Source: SIG565 sp045651765 (lineage in GTDB: Bacteria > Bacillota > Clostridia > Oscillospirales > Acutalibacteraceae). Taken from it: a stretch of 64,000 nucleotides of DNA. The stretch spans positions 62,001-126,000 of the forward strand of contig JAZRSY010000003.1 in NCBI GenBank assembly GCA_045651765.1, given 5' to 3'. Of the stretch, positions 22,879 to 31,880 are shown piece by piece. Within the stretch, counting starts at the first letter, position 1, and every line of letters begins with the position of its first letter. Made by a program: the position numbers and the translations under genes. The notes under the pieces are model-generated. The model was not told the DNA's origin, ran no database searches, and saw only the letters and a list, made by a program, of their open reading frames with translations.

Positions 22879-24047
22879 ATGCTTTCTCCTAAAACCTCTT
22901 TAATAATTAAAATTGCTTTTTCAAGTTGTGGCCAACCAATGTTTAAGGCGGGCAAAAGCCTAACCTTATTTTTAGCAGTTAAGCAAAGAACACCCTTTTC
23001 CATACATTTTTTTACAATGTCAGAAGCATTTGATGTTGGCTCAATACCAACCATTAGACCCATGCCCGAAAGAGATTTTACACCCTTAGCATCTTTTAAT
23101 TGGTTAAAAATATAGTTTGATTTTTGTGTAACCTCGGCTAAAAGCGATTCATTAATTCGGTTAACAACCGAAAGCGCTGCTGCACAAGCCACAGGGTTGC
23201 CGCCGTATGTAGAACCGTGGTCGCCGAAACCTAAAATATTTTGGCATTTTGGTCCAAAAATAGTGGCACCTATTGGTAAACCACCGCCAAGACCTTTGGC
23301 CGTTGTAACGATGTCGGGCGTAATGGAAAAATTCATATAGGCATACATTTTTCCTGTGCGGCCGTTGCCTGTTTGAACTTCATCAACAATTATAATAATA
23401 TCATTTTCTTTAGCTAAATTATTTATAGCGTTTATAAAATCGGCCTCAAGGGTAATTACGCCACCCTCACCCTGAACACACTCTAACATAATGGCCGCAA
23501 CCTTATTGTTTTTTAAGGTTTCCTCAAGTGATTTTATATTGTTAATTGGAGTGTGAACAAAACCCGGGGTTAAGGGGTTAAACAGTTCGTGGTAATGGTC
23601 TTGCCCTGTGGCAGCAAGAGTGGTTAGTGTGCGGCCGTGAAAGCTACCCTCTAAGGTTACTATTATATTATAATCGGCACCCTTTTTTTCGGCTGCATAT
23701 TTTCTGGCTGCTTTAATGGCACATTCGTTGGCCTCGGCGCCCGAGTTTGAAAAGAAAACCTTTTTAAGACCTGTTTTTTGGCACAAAACCTTGGCAAGAT
23801 TGGCACAAGGGGCGGTGTAATACAAATTAGATGTGTGTTGCACAAGTCTAATTTGTTTTTCTACTGCGTTTATCCATTCATCATCGGCAAGGCCGAAGGC
23901 TGTAACACCGATGCCCGAGCCCATATCTATATATTCTTTACCGTTAATATCATACAAAAGCGAACCTTTACCCGATGCAATTTCCACAGGGAAACGGTTA
24001 TATGTGGGGGCTACATAGGTTTTATCGAGTTCAAAAATACTATTCAT
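22875..24047 (-). CDS. argD: Acetylornithine aminotransferase
   Basis: PLP enzyme that converts N-acetylglutamate semialdehyde to N-acetylornithine. Start ATG 24047 (MNSIFELDKTY) lies 8 bases inside the end of argB with GGGGG upstream, giving 390 residues, normal for the family. Motifs: FFSNSGAEANECAIKAAR, TLEGSFHGRT, IIVDEVQTGNGRTG and the PLP lysine in TTAKGLGGGLPIGA. It overlaps argB and argF, so translation is coupled through the block. Confidence 0.94.
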   Translation of the reverse strand: MNSIFELDKTYVAPTYNRFPVEIASGKGSLLYDINGKEYIDMGSGIGVTAFGLADDEWINAVEKQIRLVQHTSNLYYTAPCANLAKVLCQKTGLKKVFFSNSGAEANECAIKAARKYAAEKKGADYNIIVTLEGSFHGRTLTTLAATGQDHYHELFNPLTPGFVHTPINNIKSLEETLKNNKVAAIMLECVQGEGGVITLEADFINAINNLAKENDIIIIVDEVQTGNGRTGKMYAYMNFSITPDIVTTAKGLGGGLPIGATIFGPKCQNILGFGDHGSTYGGNPVACAAALSVVNRINESLLAEVTQKSNYIFNQLKDAKGVKSLSGMGLMVGIEPTSNASDIVKKCMEKGVLCLTAKNKVRLLPALNIGWPQLEKAILIIKEVLGESI

Positions 24048-24915
24048 TATTATCCCCCATAACCATTGTGCCGGCACCTTCATCGGTTAAAATTTCCATT
24101 AATATTGAGTGTGGCACTCGGCCGTCCATTATAATAACATTTTTAACGCCCTTTTCAATGGCTTCAATGCAGCACTCTACCTTAGGTATCATGCCACCCG
24201 ACACAACACCGCTTTGGTATAAATCGCGGGCTTCACTTACCGTAACATGCGGTATTAATGTAGATGGGTCGTCTTTATCACGCAGGATGCCTGCTATATC
24301 GGTCATCATAATAAGCCTTTCAGCAGACAGCGCACCCGCAATAAATGCAGCGGCGGTATCGCCGTTAATATTATAGGCATTGCCTTCTTTGTCGCAACCG
24401 ATGGTTGAAACTACAGGAATATAGCCTTTTTCCAATAAATCTAAAATCGGGTTTATATGCACCTTTTCAATTTTACCAACATAGCCTAAGCGTTCATCTT
24501 TAACGGTGGCTTCAATAAGGCGTCCATCCATACCTGAAATGCCCATGGCCTTGCCGCCCTTCATTTCTAAAAGGTTTACAAGGGTTTTATTAACCTTGCC
24601 GGCCAAAACCATTTGAACAATATCTACCGTTTCTTTGTCGGTTACCCTAAGTCCGTCTACAAACTCGGCTTTTTTGCCAAGTTTGCCCATAATATCGTTG
24701 ATTTCGGGGCCGCCGCCGTGCACCAAAACAACCTTAACGCCAATTAGCCATAAAAGAACAATATCTTCCATAACCTGTTGTTTTAGTTGTTCGTTAACCA
24801 TTGCGTTTCCACCGTATTTTATAACAACAATTTTTCCGTTATATCTTTTAATATAAGGTAACGCTTGGGTTAAAACCTCGGCTCTTTCTAAATTTGAAAA
24901 TTGATTTTCTAACAT
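24040..24915 (-). CDS. argB: Acetylglutamate kinase
   Basis: Second step of arginine synthesis: phosphorylates N-acetylglutamate. The 291-residue amino-acid-kinase fold shows VVIKYGGNAM near residue 32, LVHGGGPEINDIMGKLG, the substrate site NINGDTAAAFIAGALSAERL and MTDIAGIL. An N-terminal helix (about residues 1-20, LERAEVLTQALPYIKRY) of the kind that gives arginine-inhibited hexamers is present, so feedback inhibition is likely. It starts 22 bases after argJ and overlaps argD. Confidence 0.95.
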   Translation of the reverse strand: MLENQFSNLERAEVLTQALPYIKRYNGKIVVIKYGGNAMVNEQLKQQVMEDIVLLWLIGVKVVLVHGGGPEINDIMGKLGKKAEFVDGLRVTDKETVDIVQMVLAGKVNKTLVNLLEMKGGKAMGISGMDGRLIEATVKDERLGYVGKIEKVHINPILDLLEKGYIPVVSTIGCDKEGNAYNINGDTAAAFIAGALSAERLIMMTDIAGILRDKDDPSTLIPHVTVSEARDLYQSGVVSGGMIPKVECCIEAIEKGVKNVIIMDGRVPHSILMEILTDEGAGTMVMGDNNE

Positions 24916-24936
24916 AATAATATCTCCAAAATAATA

Positions 24937-26151
24937 TTAGGTTCTGTAATCGCCATTAATTTTTACATAGTCGTAGGTTAAATCGCAGCCCCATGCGGTA
25001 GCCGAGTATTCCCCACTGCCTAAATTAACCAGAATTTCTATTTCGTTTTCCAGTAAAATCTTTTTAGCAATATCTTCCGAAAAACCTACACCTGCACCAT
25101 TTTTACAAACGCAAATTTCACCTTTTTGGGATGCAAAAGACACATCAATTTTATTAACATCAACATCAGCACCGCTGTAGCCTATGGCACAAAGCACCCT
25201 GCCCCAGTTGGCATCGGCCCCGAACATTGCGGCTTTTAAAAGGCTCGAGCAAACCACACTTTTTGCAACTGTTTTGGCGGTTTCTTGTGTTTCGGCTCCG
25301 CTAACCACACATTCAATCAACTTTGTGGCACCCTCGCCATCGCCTGCTATAACTCGGCACAGATTTACCGTTACGGTATTAAGCGCCTTCATAAACTGGG
25401 TGTAATCGTCGTTTTCGGTAGTAATTTCGGGGTTACCGGCAAGCCCATTAGCCAACACTGTTACCATATCGTTAGTAGATGTATCACCATCTACACTTAG
25501 CATATTAAAGGTATTGGCAATATCGGACGATAACGCTTTTTTTAGCATCTCGCTCGAAATTGCAACATCGGTAGTAATGAACACAAGCATTGTGGCCATA
25601 TTTGGATGTATCATGCCGCTGCCCTTGGCAATTCCACCTATTTTGCAGGTTTTGCCCGAAAGTTCAAATTCCACCGCTATTTCCTTTTCGCAGGTGTCGG
25701 TGGTCATAATGGCGTTAGCGGCCGCATTGCTGCCGCTATAAGAAAGGCCTTTAACTAAACTTGGCATACCCTTTTTTATTGGTGTAATATTAAGCGGTTG
25801 GCCAATAACACCTGTAGAGGCTACCACAACGTTGTAGCGGTTTATGCCTGTGTGTTGCTCAACTAAATCACACATATCACCCGCAATTTGAATACCATTG
25901 GCATTACAGGTGTTGGCGTTGCCGCTATTACAAATAATGGCTTGCGCTTTGCTGTCTTTTAAATTTTGTTTTGTAACTATTAGCGGCGCACCCTTTACTA
26001 AATTGGTTGTATAAACCGCCGCGGCATTGGCAACAACATCGCTGGTAATTAAAGCTAAATCTTTTTTAGTGCGATTTTTGCGAATTCCACAATGAATTCC
26101 GCTTGCCTTAAAGCCTTTAGCTGCACAAACGCCTCCGTTAATAATTTTCAT
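24937..26151 (-). CDS. argJ: Bifunctional ornithine acetyltransferase / N-acetylglutamate synthase
   Basis: Transfers the acetyl group from acetylornithine to glutamate, running the cyclic arginine pathway. The 404-residue precursor self-cleaves before the catalytic Thr in HPNMATMLVFITTD (about residue 187). Other conserved pieces are GGVCAAKGFKASG at the N-terminus, NSGNANTC and VDGDTSTNDMV. Presence of argJ and absence of argE in the cluster fit the acetyl-recycling route. Whether it also makes N-acetylglutamate from acetyl-CoA cannot be told from sequence. Confidence 0.95.
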   Translation of the reverse strand: MKIINGGVCAAKGFKASGIHCGIRKNRTKKDLALITSDVVANAAAVYTTNLVKGAPLIVTKQNLKDSKAQAIICNSGNANTCNANGIQIAGDMCDLVEQHTGINRYNVVVASTGVIGQPLNITPIKKGMPSLVKGLSYSGSNAAANAIMTTDTCEKEIAVEFELSGKTCKIGGIAKGSGMIHPNMATMLVFITTDVAISSEMLKKALSSDIANTFNMLSVDGDTSTNDMVTVLANGLAGNPEITTENDDYTQFMKALNTVTVNLCRVIAGDGEGATKLIECVVSGAETQETAKTVAKSVVCSSLLKAAMFGADANWGRVLCAIGYSGADVDVNKIDVSFASQKGEICVCKNGAGVGFSEDIAKKILLENEIEILVNLGSGEYSATAWGCDLTYDYVKINGDYRT

Positions 26152-26164
26152 AAATTCACTACCT

Positions 26165-27082
26165 TTATATTTTAAGGCCCAATGTTTCTTCAGAGCCCAA
26201 CATAATATTTAAATTTTGTATTGCGGCGCCCGATGCACCTTTACCTAAATTATCGTAACGTGCAGTTAACACAAAACGTTGGTTATTCCCCTGCACCGAT
26301 ATTTCCATATTATCGAACCCACTTAATTTTGCGGCCGATAAAAACCCATCTTCGTTATTATTGCTATAGGTTATTACCTTACCTGAATAATACTCTTTAT
26401 AAACCTGTTCAATCTCACTTAAATTGCCGTTAATTTGGCTTATATTAAGTGGAACGCTAACCAACATTCCGCTGTAAAAATTGGCTACAACAGGGCAAAA
26501 AACAGGCGTAGAATTAATGCCGGTAATTACCTGCATTTCTTTAAGGTGTTTATGCTCTTGGCTAAGGGCATAATGCCTTGGGGCAGAAAATAAAATGTTT
26601 TTATTTTCGGTTTCATATTCCGCTATCATTTTTTTGCCGCCGCCCGAATAACCCGTTAGGGAAAAGCAACTTAAATTAGCACTTTTTTCTAAAATACCGG
26701 CCTGTATGAGCGGATAAACCAAGGCTATAAACCCGCTTGCATGACAACCTGGGTTGGCAACAAACTGTGCATTTTTTATTTTTTCTTTAAATCCTTTAAG
26801 TTCGGGCATACCGTAAATAAAATTTTTATTTGTGCGGTGGGCGGTTGAAGTGTCTATAATACGGGTATTACCCTTAAGCCTAGCCACCATTTCGGTTGCG
26901 GCTTGGTCGGGCAGACACAACACAGCTATATCGGCGCTGTTTATTGCTGCCTTTCTGGCTGAAAAATCTTTTCGGGTTTGCTCGGGCAAGGTAATTAATT
27001 CAATATCTTGCCTGTTAATTAATCGGTCATAAATTCTTAAGCCTGTAGTTCCGGCGCTGCCATCTATAAAAACCTTAGTCAT
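26165..27082 (-). CDS. argC: N-acetyl-gamma-glutamyl-phosphate reductase, short (type 2) form
   Basis: NADPH-dependent reduction of N-acetylglutamyl phosphate to the semialdehyde. At 305 residues it belongs to the shorter class-2 ArgC group. Motifs: KVFIDGSAGTTGLRIYDRL nucleotide-binding start, LCLPDQAA, the catalytic Cys in VANPGCHASGF and SLTGYSGGGKKMI. It overlaps the end of argH by 8 bases and precedes argJ by 13 bases. Confidence 0.93.
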   Translation of the reverse strand: MTKVFIDGSAGTTGLRIYDRLINRQDIELITLPEQTRKDFSARKAAINSADIAVLCLPDQAATEMVARLKGNTRIIDTSTAHRTNKNFIYGMPELKGFKEKIKNAQFVANPGCHASGFIALVYPLIQAGILEKSANLSCFSLTGYSGGGKKMIAEYETENKNILFSAPRHYALSQEHKHLKEMQVITGINSTPVFCPVVANFYSGMLVSVPLNISQINGNLSEIEQVYKEYYSGKVITYSNNNEDGFLSAAKLSGFDNMEISVQGNNQRFVLTARYDNLGKGASGAAIQNLNIMLGSEETLGLKI

Positions 27083-28454
27083 TTAAAACTGCCTTTCTTA
27101 CAAAATCTATTTGTTTTTCCACCGACTCTACCGATGTTCCACCTTCGCTAATGCGTTTTTGAGCACAGGCCTTTAAATCGATTTGGGCATAAATATCGTC
27201 TTCAAACAAAAAACTAAACTGTTTATATTCTTGCAAACTTAAAGTTTCTAATATTTTGTTTTCTTTAATGCAATAAGCCACAATCTCGCCCGAAATTTTA
27301 TAGGCTGTTCTGAACGGTAGGTCTTTTTTAACCAAATAATCGGCCAAATCGGTGGCGTTTATAAAGCCTTTGCCGGCGGCAAGCAACATATTATCGGTGC
27401 AAACCCCCATAGTATTTATCATGGGTTCAAACACCTTTAGGCACATTTTTACGGTATCTACAGCGTCAAAAATACATTCCTTATCTTCTTGCATATCTTT
27501 GTTATACGCGAGCGGCAGACCTTTAAGCACCGTTAAAATAGACATTAAATCGCCATATACTCTGCCCGTTTTGCCGCGCACAAGCTCGGCCATGTCGGGA
27601 TTCTTCTTTTGTGGCATTATTGAAGAGCCCGTTGTATAATTATCGCTAAGCTCAATAAACTTAAATTCCCAGCTTGACCACAAAATAATCTCTTCTGAAA
27701 AACGGGAAAGGTGCATCATAAGTATTGCCAAATTGCTTATTAATTCGGCACAAAAATCCCTGTCGGACACGCCATCTAACGAGTTTAAAACAATGCCATC
27801 GAACCCTAATTTTTCGGCCTCAAAATAGCGGTCGGTATTATAGGTGGTTCCTGCTAAAGCACAGCAACCAATAGGGCTTAGGTTCATTCTTTGTTTAGTG
27901 TTAGCAAGACGCTCTAAATCCCTAAGCAGCATAAAGGCATAGGCCATTAAATGATGCCCAAAGGTAACGGGTTGAGCCCTTTGCAAATGGGTGTAACCCG
28001 GCATAATTGCGTCTTTATACATTTCTGCTTTGTTAACAATTGCCCCAATTAGCGCTTTAACAAGGTCTGAAATTTCGTTAATTTCGGTGCGCAAGTGCAT
28101 TCTGATATCGAGCGCTACCTGGTCGTTACGGCTGCGGGCGGTGTGCAATTTTTTGCCAACATCACCCACACGGGCGGTTAGCTCTTGTTCTATAAACATA
28201 TGTATATCTTCACTTTGCATATCGAACTCTAAAGTGCCGTTTTCTAATTCTTTTAATATTTTTTCCAATTCGTTTATAATAATCTCGCTATCCGATTCGG
28301 CAATTATGCCCTGCTTGCTTAACATTGCAGCGTGTGCAATGCTGCCTAAAATATCGGATTTGTACATTTTATAATCAAAATGGATAGACGAATTAAAATC
28401 GTCGGCTATGGAATCGGTAACACCCGAGGTTCTTCCTGCCCACATTTTAGCCAT
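27075..28454 (-). CDS. argH: Argininosuccinate lyase
   Basis: Splits argininosuccinate into arginine and fumarate. The 459-residue protein has the fumarase/aspartase-superfamily signature GSSIMPQKKNPD with the catalytic Ser loop. It also shows LHTARSRNDQVALD, PGYTHLQRAQPVTFGHH and the N-terminal MWAGRTSG. It follows argG after about 60 bases and overlaps argC. Confidence 0.96.
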   Translation of the reverse strand: MAKMWAGRTSGVTDSIADDFNSSIHFDYKMYKSDILGSIAHAAMLSKQGIIAESDSEIIINELEKILKELENGTLEFDMQSEDIHMFIEQELTARVGDVGKKLHTARSRNDQVALDIRMHLRTEINEISDLVKALIGAIVNKAEMYKDAIMPGYTHLQRAQPVTFGHHLMAYAFMLLRDLERLANTKQRMNLSPIGCCALAGTTYNTDRYFEAEKLGFDGIVLNSLDGVSDRDFCAELISNLAILMMHLSRFSEEIILWSSWEFKFIELSDNYTTGSSIMPQKKNPDMAELVRGKTGRVYGDLMSILTVLKGLPLAYNKDMQEDKECIFDAVDTVKMCLKVFEPMINTMGVCTDNMLLAAGKGFINATDLADYLVKKDLPFRTAYKISGEIVAYCIKENKILETLSLQEYKQFSFLFEDDIYAQIDLKACAQKRISEGGTSVESVEKQIDFVRKAVLND

Positions 28455-28514
28455 TTTTAATTTCTCCTTAAAACTTGATTAAGTCCTGTGCTTTTTTACA
28501 CAGGACTTATATTT

Positions 28515-29729
28515 TTATTTACCATCTACAATAGCTTGAACCTTTATTGGTAAACCATAAAGGTTAATAAAGCCAGCAGAATCTCTTTGGTCGTAATCGC
28601 TTTCGCCAAAGGTAGCAATTTCTTCGCTGTATAGCGAATATTTGCTCCAAACACCAGCATTTATCATATTACCCTTATATAGTTTAAGTTTAACGGTGCC
28701 GGTAACCCTCTCTTGAGTTTTGTCAACAAAGGCTGAAAGAGCCTCTCTTAAAGGTGTAAACCATTGACCATTATAAACAAGCTCGGCAAAGGTTATAGAA
28801 AGCCTTTGTTTTTCGTGCATTGTAAGTTTATCCAGGCATAAAGTCTCAAGCACATTGTGTGCTTTATATAAAATGGTGCCACCGGGGGTTTCGTAAACGC
28901 CACGACATTTCATGCCTACCAAACGGTTTTCTACAATATCAATAATACCAATGCCGTTAGCGCCGCCAATTTCGTTAAGTTTTAAAATAATTTCTTTAGC
29001 GGTTAATTTTTGGCCGTCTAACGCAACGGGAATACCCTTTTCAAAATCTATGGTAACATATGTAGGCTTATCGGGTGCGGCAATTGGCGAAACGCCCATT
29101 TCTAAAAAGCCTTCTTTTTCATAAAGCGGCTCGTTGCCGGTATCCTCTAAATCCATACCCTCGTGGGAAAGGTGCCATAAGTTTTTATCTTTAGAATAGT
29201 TGGTTTCGCGGTTAATTTTTAGCGGAATATTGTGTGCCTCGGCATATTCAATTTCTTCTTCACGAGATTTAATATCCCATTCTCTCCAAGGTGCTATAAT
29301 TGGCATATTGGGAGCAAAATGTTTAATTGCAAGTTCGAACCTTACTTGGTCGTTACCCTTACCTGTGCAGCCGTGGCAGATAGCATCGGCCCCTTCTTTA
29401 ATGGCAATATCAACAAGGCCTTTTGCAATGCAAGGGCGTGCGTGTGAAGTACCTAACAAATATTCCTCATAAACGGCGCCGGCCTTCATGGTAGGTATAA
29501 TATAATCGTTAACATATTCTTCGGTTAAATCTAACACATAAAGTTTAGAAGCACCTGTTTTAATGGCCTTTTCTTCCAAGCCTTCTAATTCATCGGCCTG
29601 GCCAACGTTACCCGAAACGGCAATAACCTCACAATTATTGTAGTTTTCTTTAAGCCACGGAATAATAATTGAGGTGTCTAAACCACCCGAATAGGCTAAT
29701 ACAACTTTTTTAATATCGTTTTTATTCAT
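28515..29729 (-). CDS. argG: Argininosuccinate synthase
   Basis: Joins citrulline and aspartate with ATP to argininosuccinate. Start ATG 29729 (MNKNDIKKVV) with AGGTGG 8 bases upstream gives 404 residues. Motifs: the PP-loop AYSGGLDTSIIIPWL, GCTGKGNDQVRFE and SHEGMDLEDTGNEP. It is the first gene of the arginine transcription unit, behind a near-consensus promoter with repeated ATGCAA-type motifs upstream that may bind a regulator. Confidence 0.96.
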   Translation of the reverse strand: MNKNDIKKVVLAYSGGLDTSIIIPWLKENYNNCEVIAVSGNVGQADELEGLEEKAIKTGASKLYVLDLTEEYVNDYIIPTMKAGAVYEEYLLGTSHARPCIAKGLVDIAIKEGADAICHGCTGKGNDQVRFELAIKHFAPNMPIIAPWREWDIKSREEEIEYAEAHNIPLKINRETNYSKDKNLWHLSHEGMDLEDTGNEPLYEKEGFLEMGVSPIAAPDKPTYVTIDFEKGIPVALDGQKLTAKEIILKLNEIGGANGIGIIDIVENRLVGMKCRGVYETPGGTILYKAHNVLETLCLDKLTMHEKQRLSITFAELVYNGQWFTPLREALSAFVDKTQERVTGTVKLKLYKGNMINAGVWSKYSLYSEEIATFGESDYDQRDSAGFINLYGLPIKVQAIVDGK

Positions 29730-29764
29730 TACTAAAACCACCTATAATTTTTTAAGACCCCATC

Positions 29765-29793
29765 ATTATACAACCCAATATGCACCATGTCAA
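29765..29793 (-). promoter_or_regulatory. Promoter of the arginine operon
   Basis: On the minus strand TTGACA (29788-29793), 17-base spacer, TATAAT (29765-29770): consensus in both boxes. Confidence 0.8.
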
Positions 29794-29866
29794 TAGTTTT
29801 TTGCATAAAAATTAATATTTTTTTATTTTTATTGCATATTTATTGCATATTATTAAATTTTATGCA
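29794..29866. promoter_or_regulatory. Cluster of TGCATA/TATGCA motifs upstream of argG (possible ArgR sites)
   Basis: On the minus strand TATGCAA or ATGCAAT recurs at about 29800, 29835, 29845 and 29860, with TTGCATA-type partners forming inverted repeats. A further TGCATA lies in the promoter spacer. The AT-rich spacing recalls ARG boxes, but the core is not the standard TGAATA. Confidence 0.35.
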
Positions 29867-30783
29867 AAAAGGTCGGTAGAAATATATCTTTCGCCGGTAT
29901 CGGTTAACAAAACCACAATTTTTTTGCCCTTATTTTCAGGTAATTTTGCCGTTTTAATGGCAGCGTAAAGCGCAGCACCCGAAGAAATTCCAACCAAAAT
30001 GCCCTCGGTTTTGGCCAACAGCCTTGCGTTTTCCAAGGCAGATTCGTATGGAACGGTAATAACATCGTTATAAATGTTGGTATCTAAAATTTGTGGTATA
30101 AAATTAGCGCCTATCCCCTGTATTTTATGAGGGCCTGCTTTACCGCCCGATAATAGCGGTGAATCGGCAGGTTCGGCCGCAATAATTTTAATGTTTGGGT
30201 TTTGCTCTTTCAAAAACTTACCAACACCGCTTATGGTACCGCCTGTGCCAACACCGGCCACAAAAATATCAATATTTCCGTTAGTATCTTCCCAAATTTC
30301 AGGTCCTGTTGTTTTGTAATGCGCCAAAGCATTTGCCGGGTTAACAAACTGCCCTGCAACAAACGAATTGTTAATGGTTAAAGCCAACTCTTCGGCTTTG
30401 TTAACAGCACCCTGCATACCAAGCGAGGCTTCGGTTAAAACAAGCTCGGCCCCGTAAATTTTCATTAACTTTTTGCGCTCGTCTGACATATTTTCGGGCA
30501 TAACAATAATGCATTTAAGCGAAAGCGAAGCGCAAACCGCTGCAATACCAATTCCGGTATTGCCAGACGTAGGCTCAATTATAACCGAATTTTTATTTAT
30601 TTTTCCGCTGTTTAATGCTTCCAATAACATCTCTTTAGCAATTCTGTCTTTAGCGCTGCCTGCAGGGTTAAAATATTCTAACTTTGCAATTAAATTGCTC
30701 ACTCCAACGGATTTACTAAAATTAGAAATTTCTAACAGTGGTGTATTACCAATAAGCTCGGTTAAAGTTTTATATATTTTCAT
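29860..30783 (-). CDS. cysK: Cysteine synthase (O-acetylserine sulfhydrylase)
   Basis: PLP enzyme that makes cysteine from O-acetylserine and sulfide. The 307-residue protein has the PLP lysine in NPAGSAKDRIA (about residue 42), the substrate loop PTSGNTGIGIA, GVGTGGTISGVG and EPADSPLLSGG with KIQGIGA, all typical of CysK rather than cystathionine synthase. It starts just after the DUF5662 gene (1 base). It may supply cysteine for the NifS-based Fe-S assembly encoded at the left end, but no direct link is shown. Confidence 0.93.
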   Translation of the reverse strand: MKIYKTLTELIGNTPLLEISNFSKSVGVSNLIAKLEYFNPAGSAKDRIAKEMLLEALNSGKINKNSVIIEPTSGNTGIGIAAVCASLSLKCIIVMPENMSDERKKLMKIYGAELVLTEASLGMQGAVNKAEELALTINNSFVAGQFVNPANALAHYKTTGPEIWEDTNGNIDIFVAGVGTGGTISGVGKFLKEQNPNIKIIAAEPADSPLLSGGKAGPHKIQGIGANFIPQILDTNIYNDVITVPYESALENARLLAKTEGILVGISSGAALYAAIKTAKLPENKGKKIVVLLTDTGERYISTDLFA

Positions 30784-30784
30784 A

Positions 30785-31321
30785 CTAATAATCCTTTGTT
30801 GTTTTAACTAAATTTTTAATATAACTAAAGGTTTCTTCTTCGCCTTTTTCGGCCAACATTCTTAATAGCATTTCTAAAAAATCGGATGTTTCTTTGTGAA
30901 TAACCCTGCGTTTTTTGGCATTTAAAAAATAATCCAACGCGGCAGAATCGGTGTAGTTTTTACCTCTGTAAATTTTGCAGGCGGCAACGCGGTCGCAAAA
31001 CATTTCTATAACAAACCTAAGCGGCATTTTAACAGGGCCTACAATGTGGGTTACGGGGTCGTAATCGGTCCAATATTCAAAATGATGTTTATTCCTACCC
31101 TTGTGATGCATCCAGGCGGCCGAATAACCGTAGGTTTCACGCTGCATGTCGTTAGGGCTGCGTGTGCCCTGAAAATATTTTGCCCCCGAAGAAAACTCGG
31201 TAAAGGTGTATTTAGAAAGGTCGTGAAACAAGCCCTGAAAGCCAATGCCGGCCTTAAAACAATGCTTAATAACGGCGTGTCGGTGGCGGGTTATGGTGTT
31301 AAAATGTTTTAAAAATTTCAT
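30785..31321 (-). CDS. DUF5662 family protein
   Basis: A 178-residue protein of uncharacterised family DUF5662, recognised by HDLSKYTFTEF, GTRSPNDMQRETYGYS, WMHHKGRNKHHFEYW and AEMFCDRVAACKIYRG-like text (here VIEMFCDRVAACKIYRG). The many conserved His and Asp residues, including HDLSKY and HHKGRNKHH, suggest a metal site of the HD-hydrolase kind; this is inference. Its start overlaps the stop of the phosphatase gene (ATGA), and cysK follows after one base, so the three are co-transcribed. Confidence 0.82.
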   Translation of the reverse strand: MKFLKHFNTITRHRHAVIKHCFKAGIGFQGLFHDLSKYTFTEFSSGAKYFQGTRSPNDMQRETYGYSAAWMHHKGRNKHHFEYWTDYDPVTHIVGPVKMPLRFVIEMFCDRVAACKIYRGKNYTDSAALDYFLNAKKRRVIHKETSDFLEMLLRMLAEKGEEETFSYIKNLVKTTKDY

Positions 31322-31776
31322 ATATTTTCCTCTAAATATTTAAAAAGTGAATTAGAAGCCAATAAAATATCGTTATATGTTTGCTCAAAATCGCCGGTAT
31401 ACCAAGGGTCCGCAATATCACGGTTAAGTCCGGCAAAACTTAAAAATTTATAAACTTTGTTTAGGTTATTATTAGGCAAAATTCGCTTAATATAATTAAA
31501 ATTATTTTGGTCCATAATTAAAATGTAGTCGTAAATTTCATAATCTGCGGGGGTGAATTTTACAGCCTGCCTTCTGCTGTGCGGCACACCTTTAATGTTT
31601 AAAATATTTTTGGTGCCATAATGAACATCGTTGCCGATTTCTTCGTTACTTAACGCGGCCGACGCAATGCTATAATTATCTTGTTTGCCGTTTTGGGCCA
31701 CAATATGTTTAAAAACAAACTCGGCCATTGGTGAACGGCAAATGTTCCCGTGGCATAAGAATAATACATTAATCAA
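31318..31776 (-). CDS. Low-molecular-weight protein-tyrosine-phosphatase
   Basis: A 152-residue phosphatase acting on phosphotyrosine or phosphoarginine. The N-terminal P-loop LFLCHGNICRSPMAE has the CX5R(S) signature, and the general acid Asp is in ADPWYTGDFEQTY. TTG 31776 (MINVLFL) is chosen: AGGAG ends 8 bases upstream, while a GTG at 31785 overlaps it. It has its own promoter, back-to-back with that of birA, and its stop overlaps the DUF5662 start. Confidence 0.9.
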   Translation of the reverse strand: MINVLFLCHGNICRSPMAEFVFKHIVAQNGKQDNYSIASAALSNEEIGNDVHYGTKNILNIKGVPHSRRQAVKFTPADYEIYDYILIMDQNNFNYIKRILPNNNLNKVYKFLSFAGLNRDIADPWYTGDFEQTYNDILLASNSLFKYLEENI

Positions 31777-31796
31777 AACAATCACTCCTAAATAAA

Positions 31797-31825
31797 ATTA
31801 TAGCATATTTTATGCTTTTTTTCAA
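31797..31825 (-). promoter_or_regulatory. Promoter of the phosphatase-DUF5662-cysK unit
   Basis: On the minus strand TTGAAA (31820-31825), 17-base spacer ending TGC, TATAAT (31797-31802). Confidence 0.7.
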
Positions 31826-31835
31826 CATTAGGGCT

Positions 31836-31863
31836 TTGACATATTTTTAATTTTATATATAAT
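31836..31863 (+). promoter_or_regulatory. Promoter of birA
   Basis: TTGACA (31836-31841), 16-base spacer, TATAAT (31858-31863), with AGGTG 6 bases before the ATG at 31881. Confidence 0.75.
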
Positions 31864-31880
31864 AATATTAGGTGAATTAT

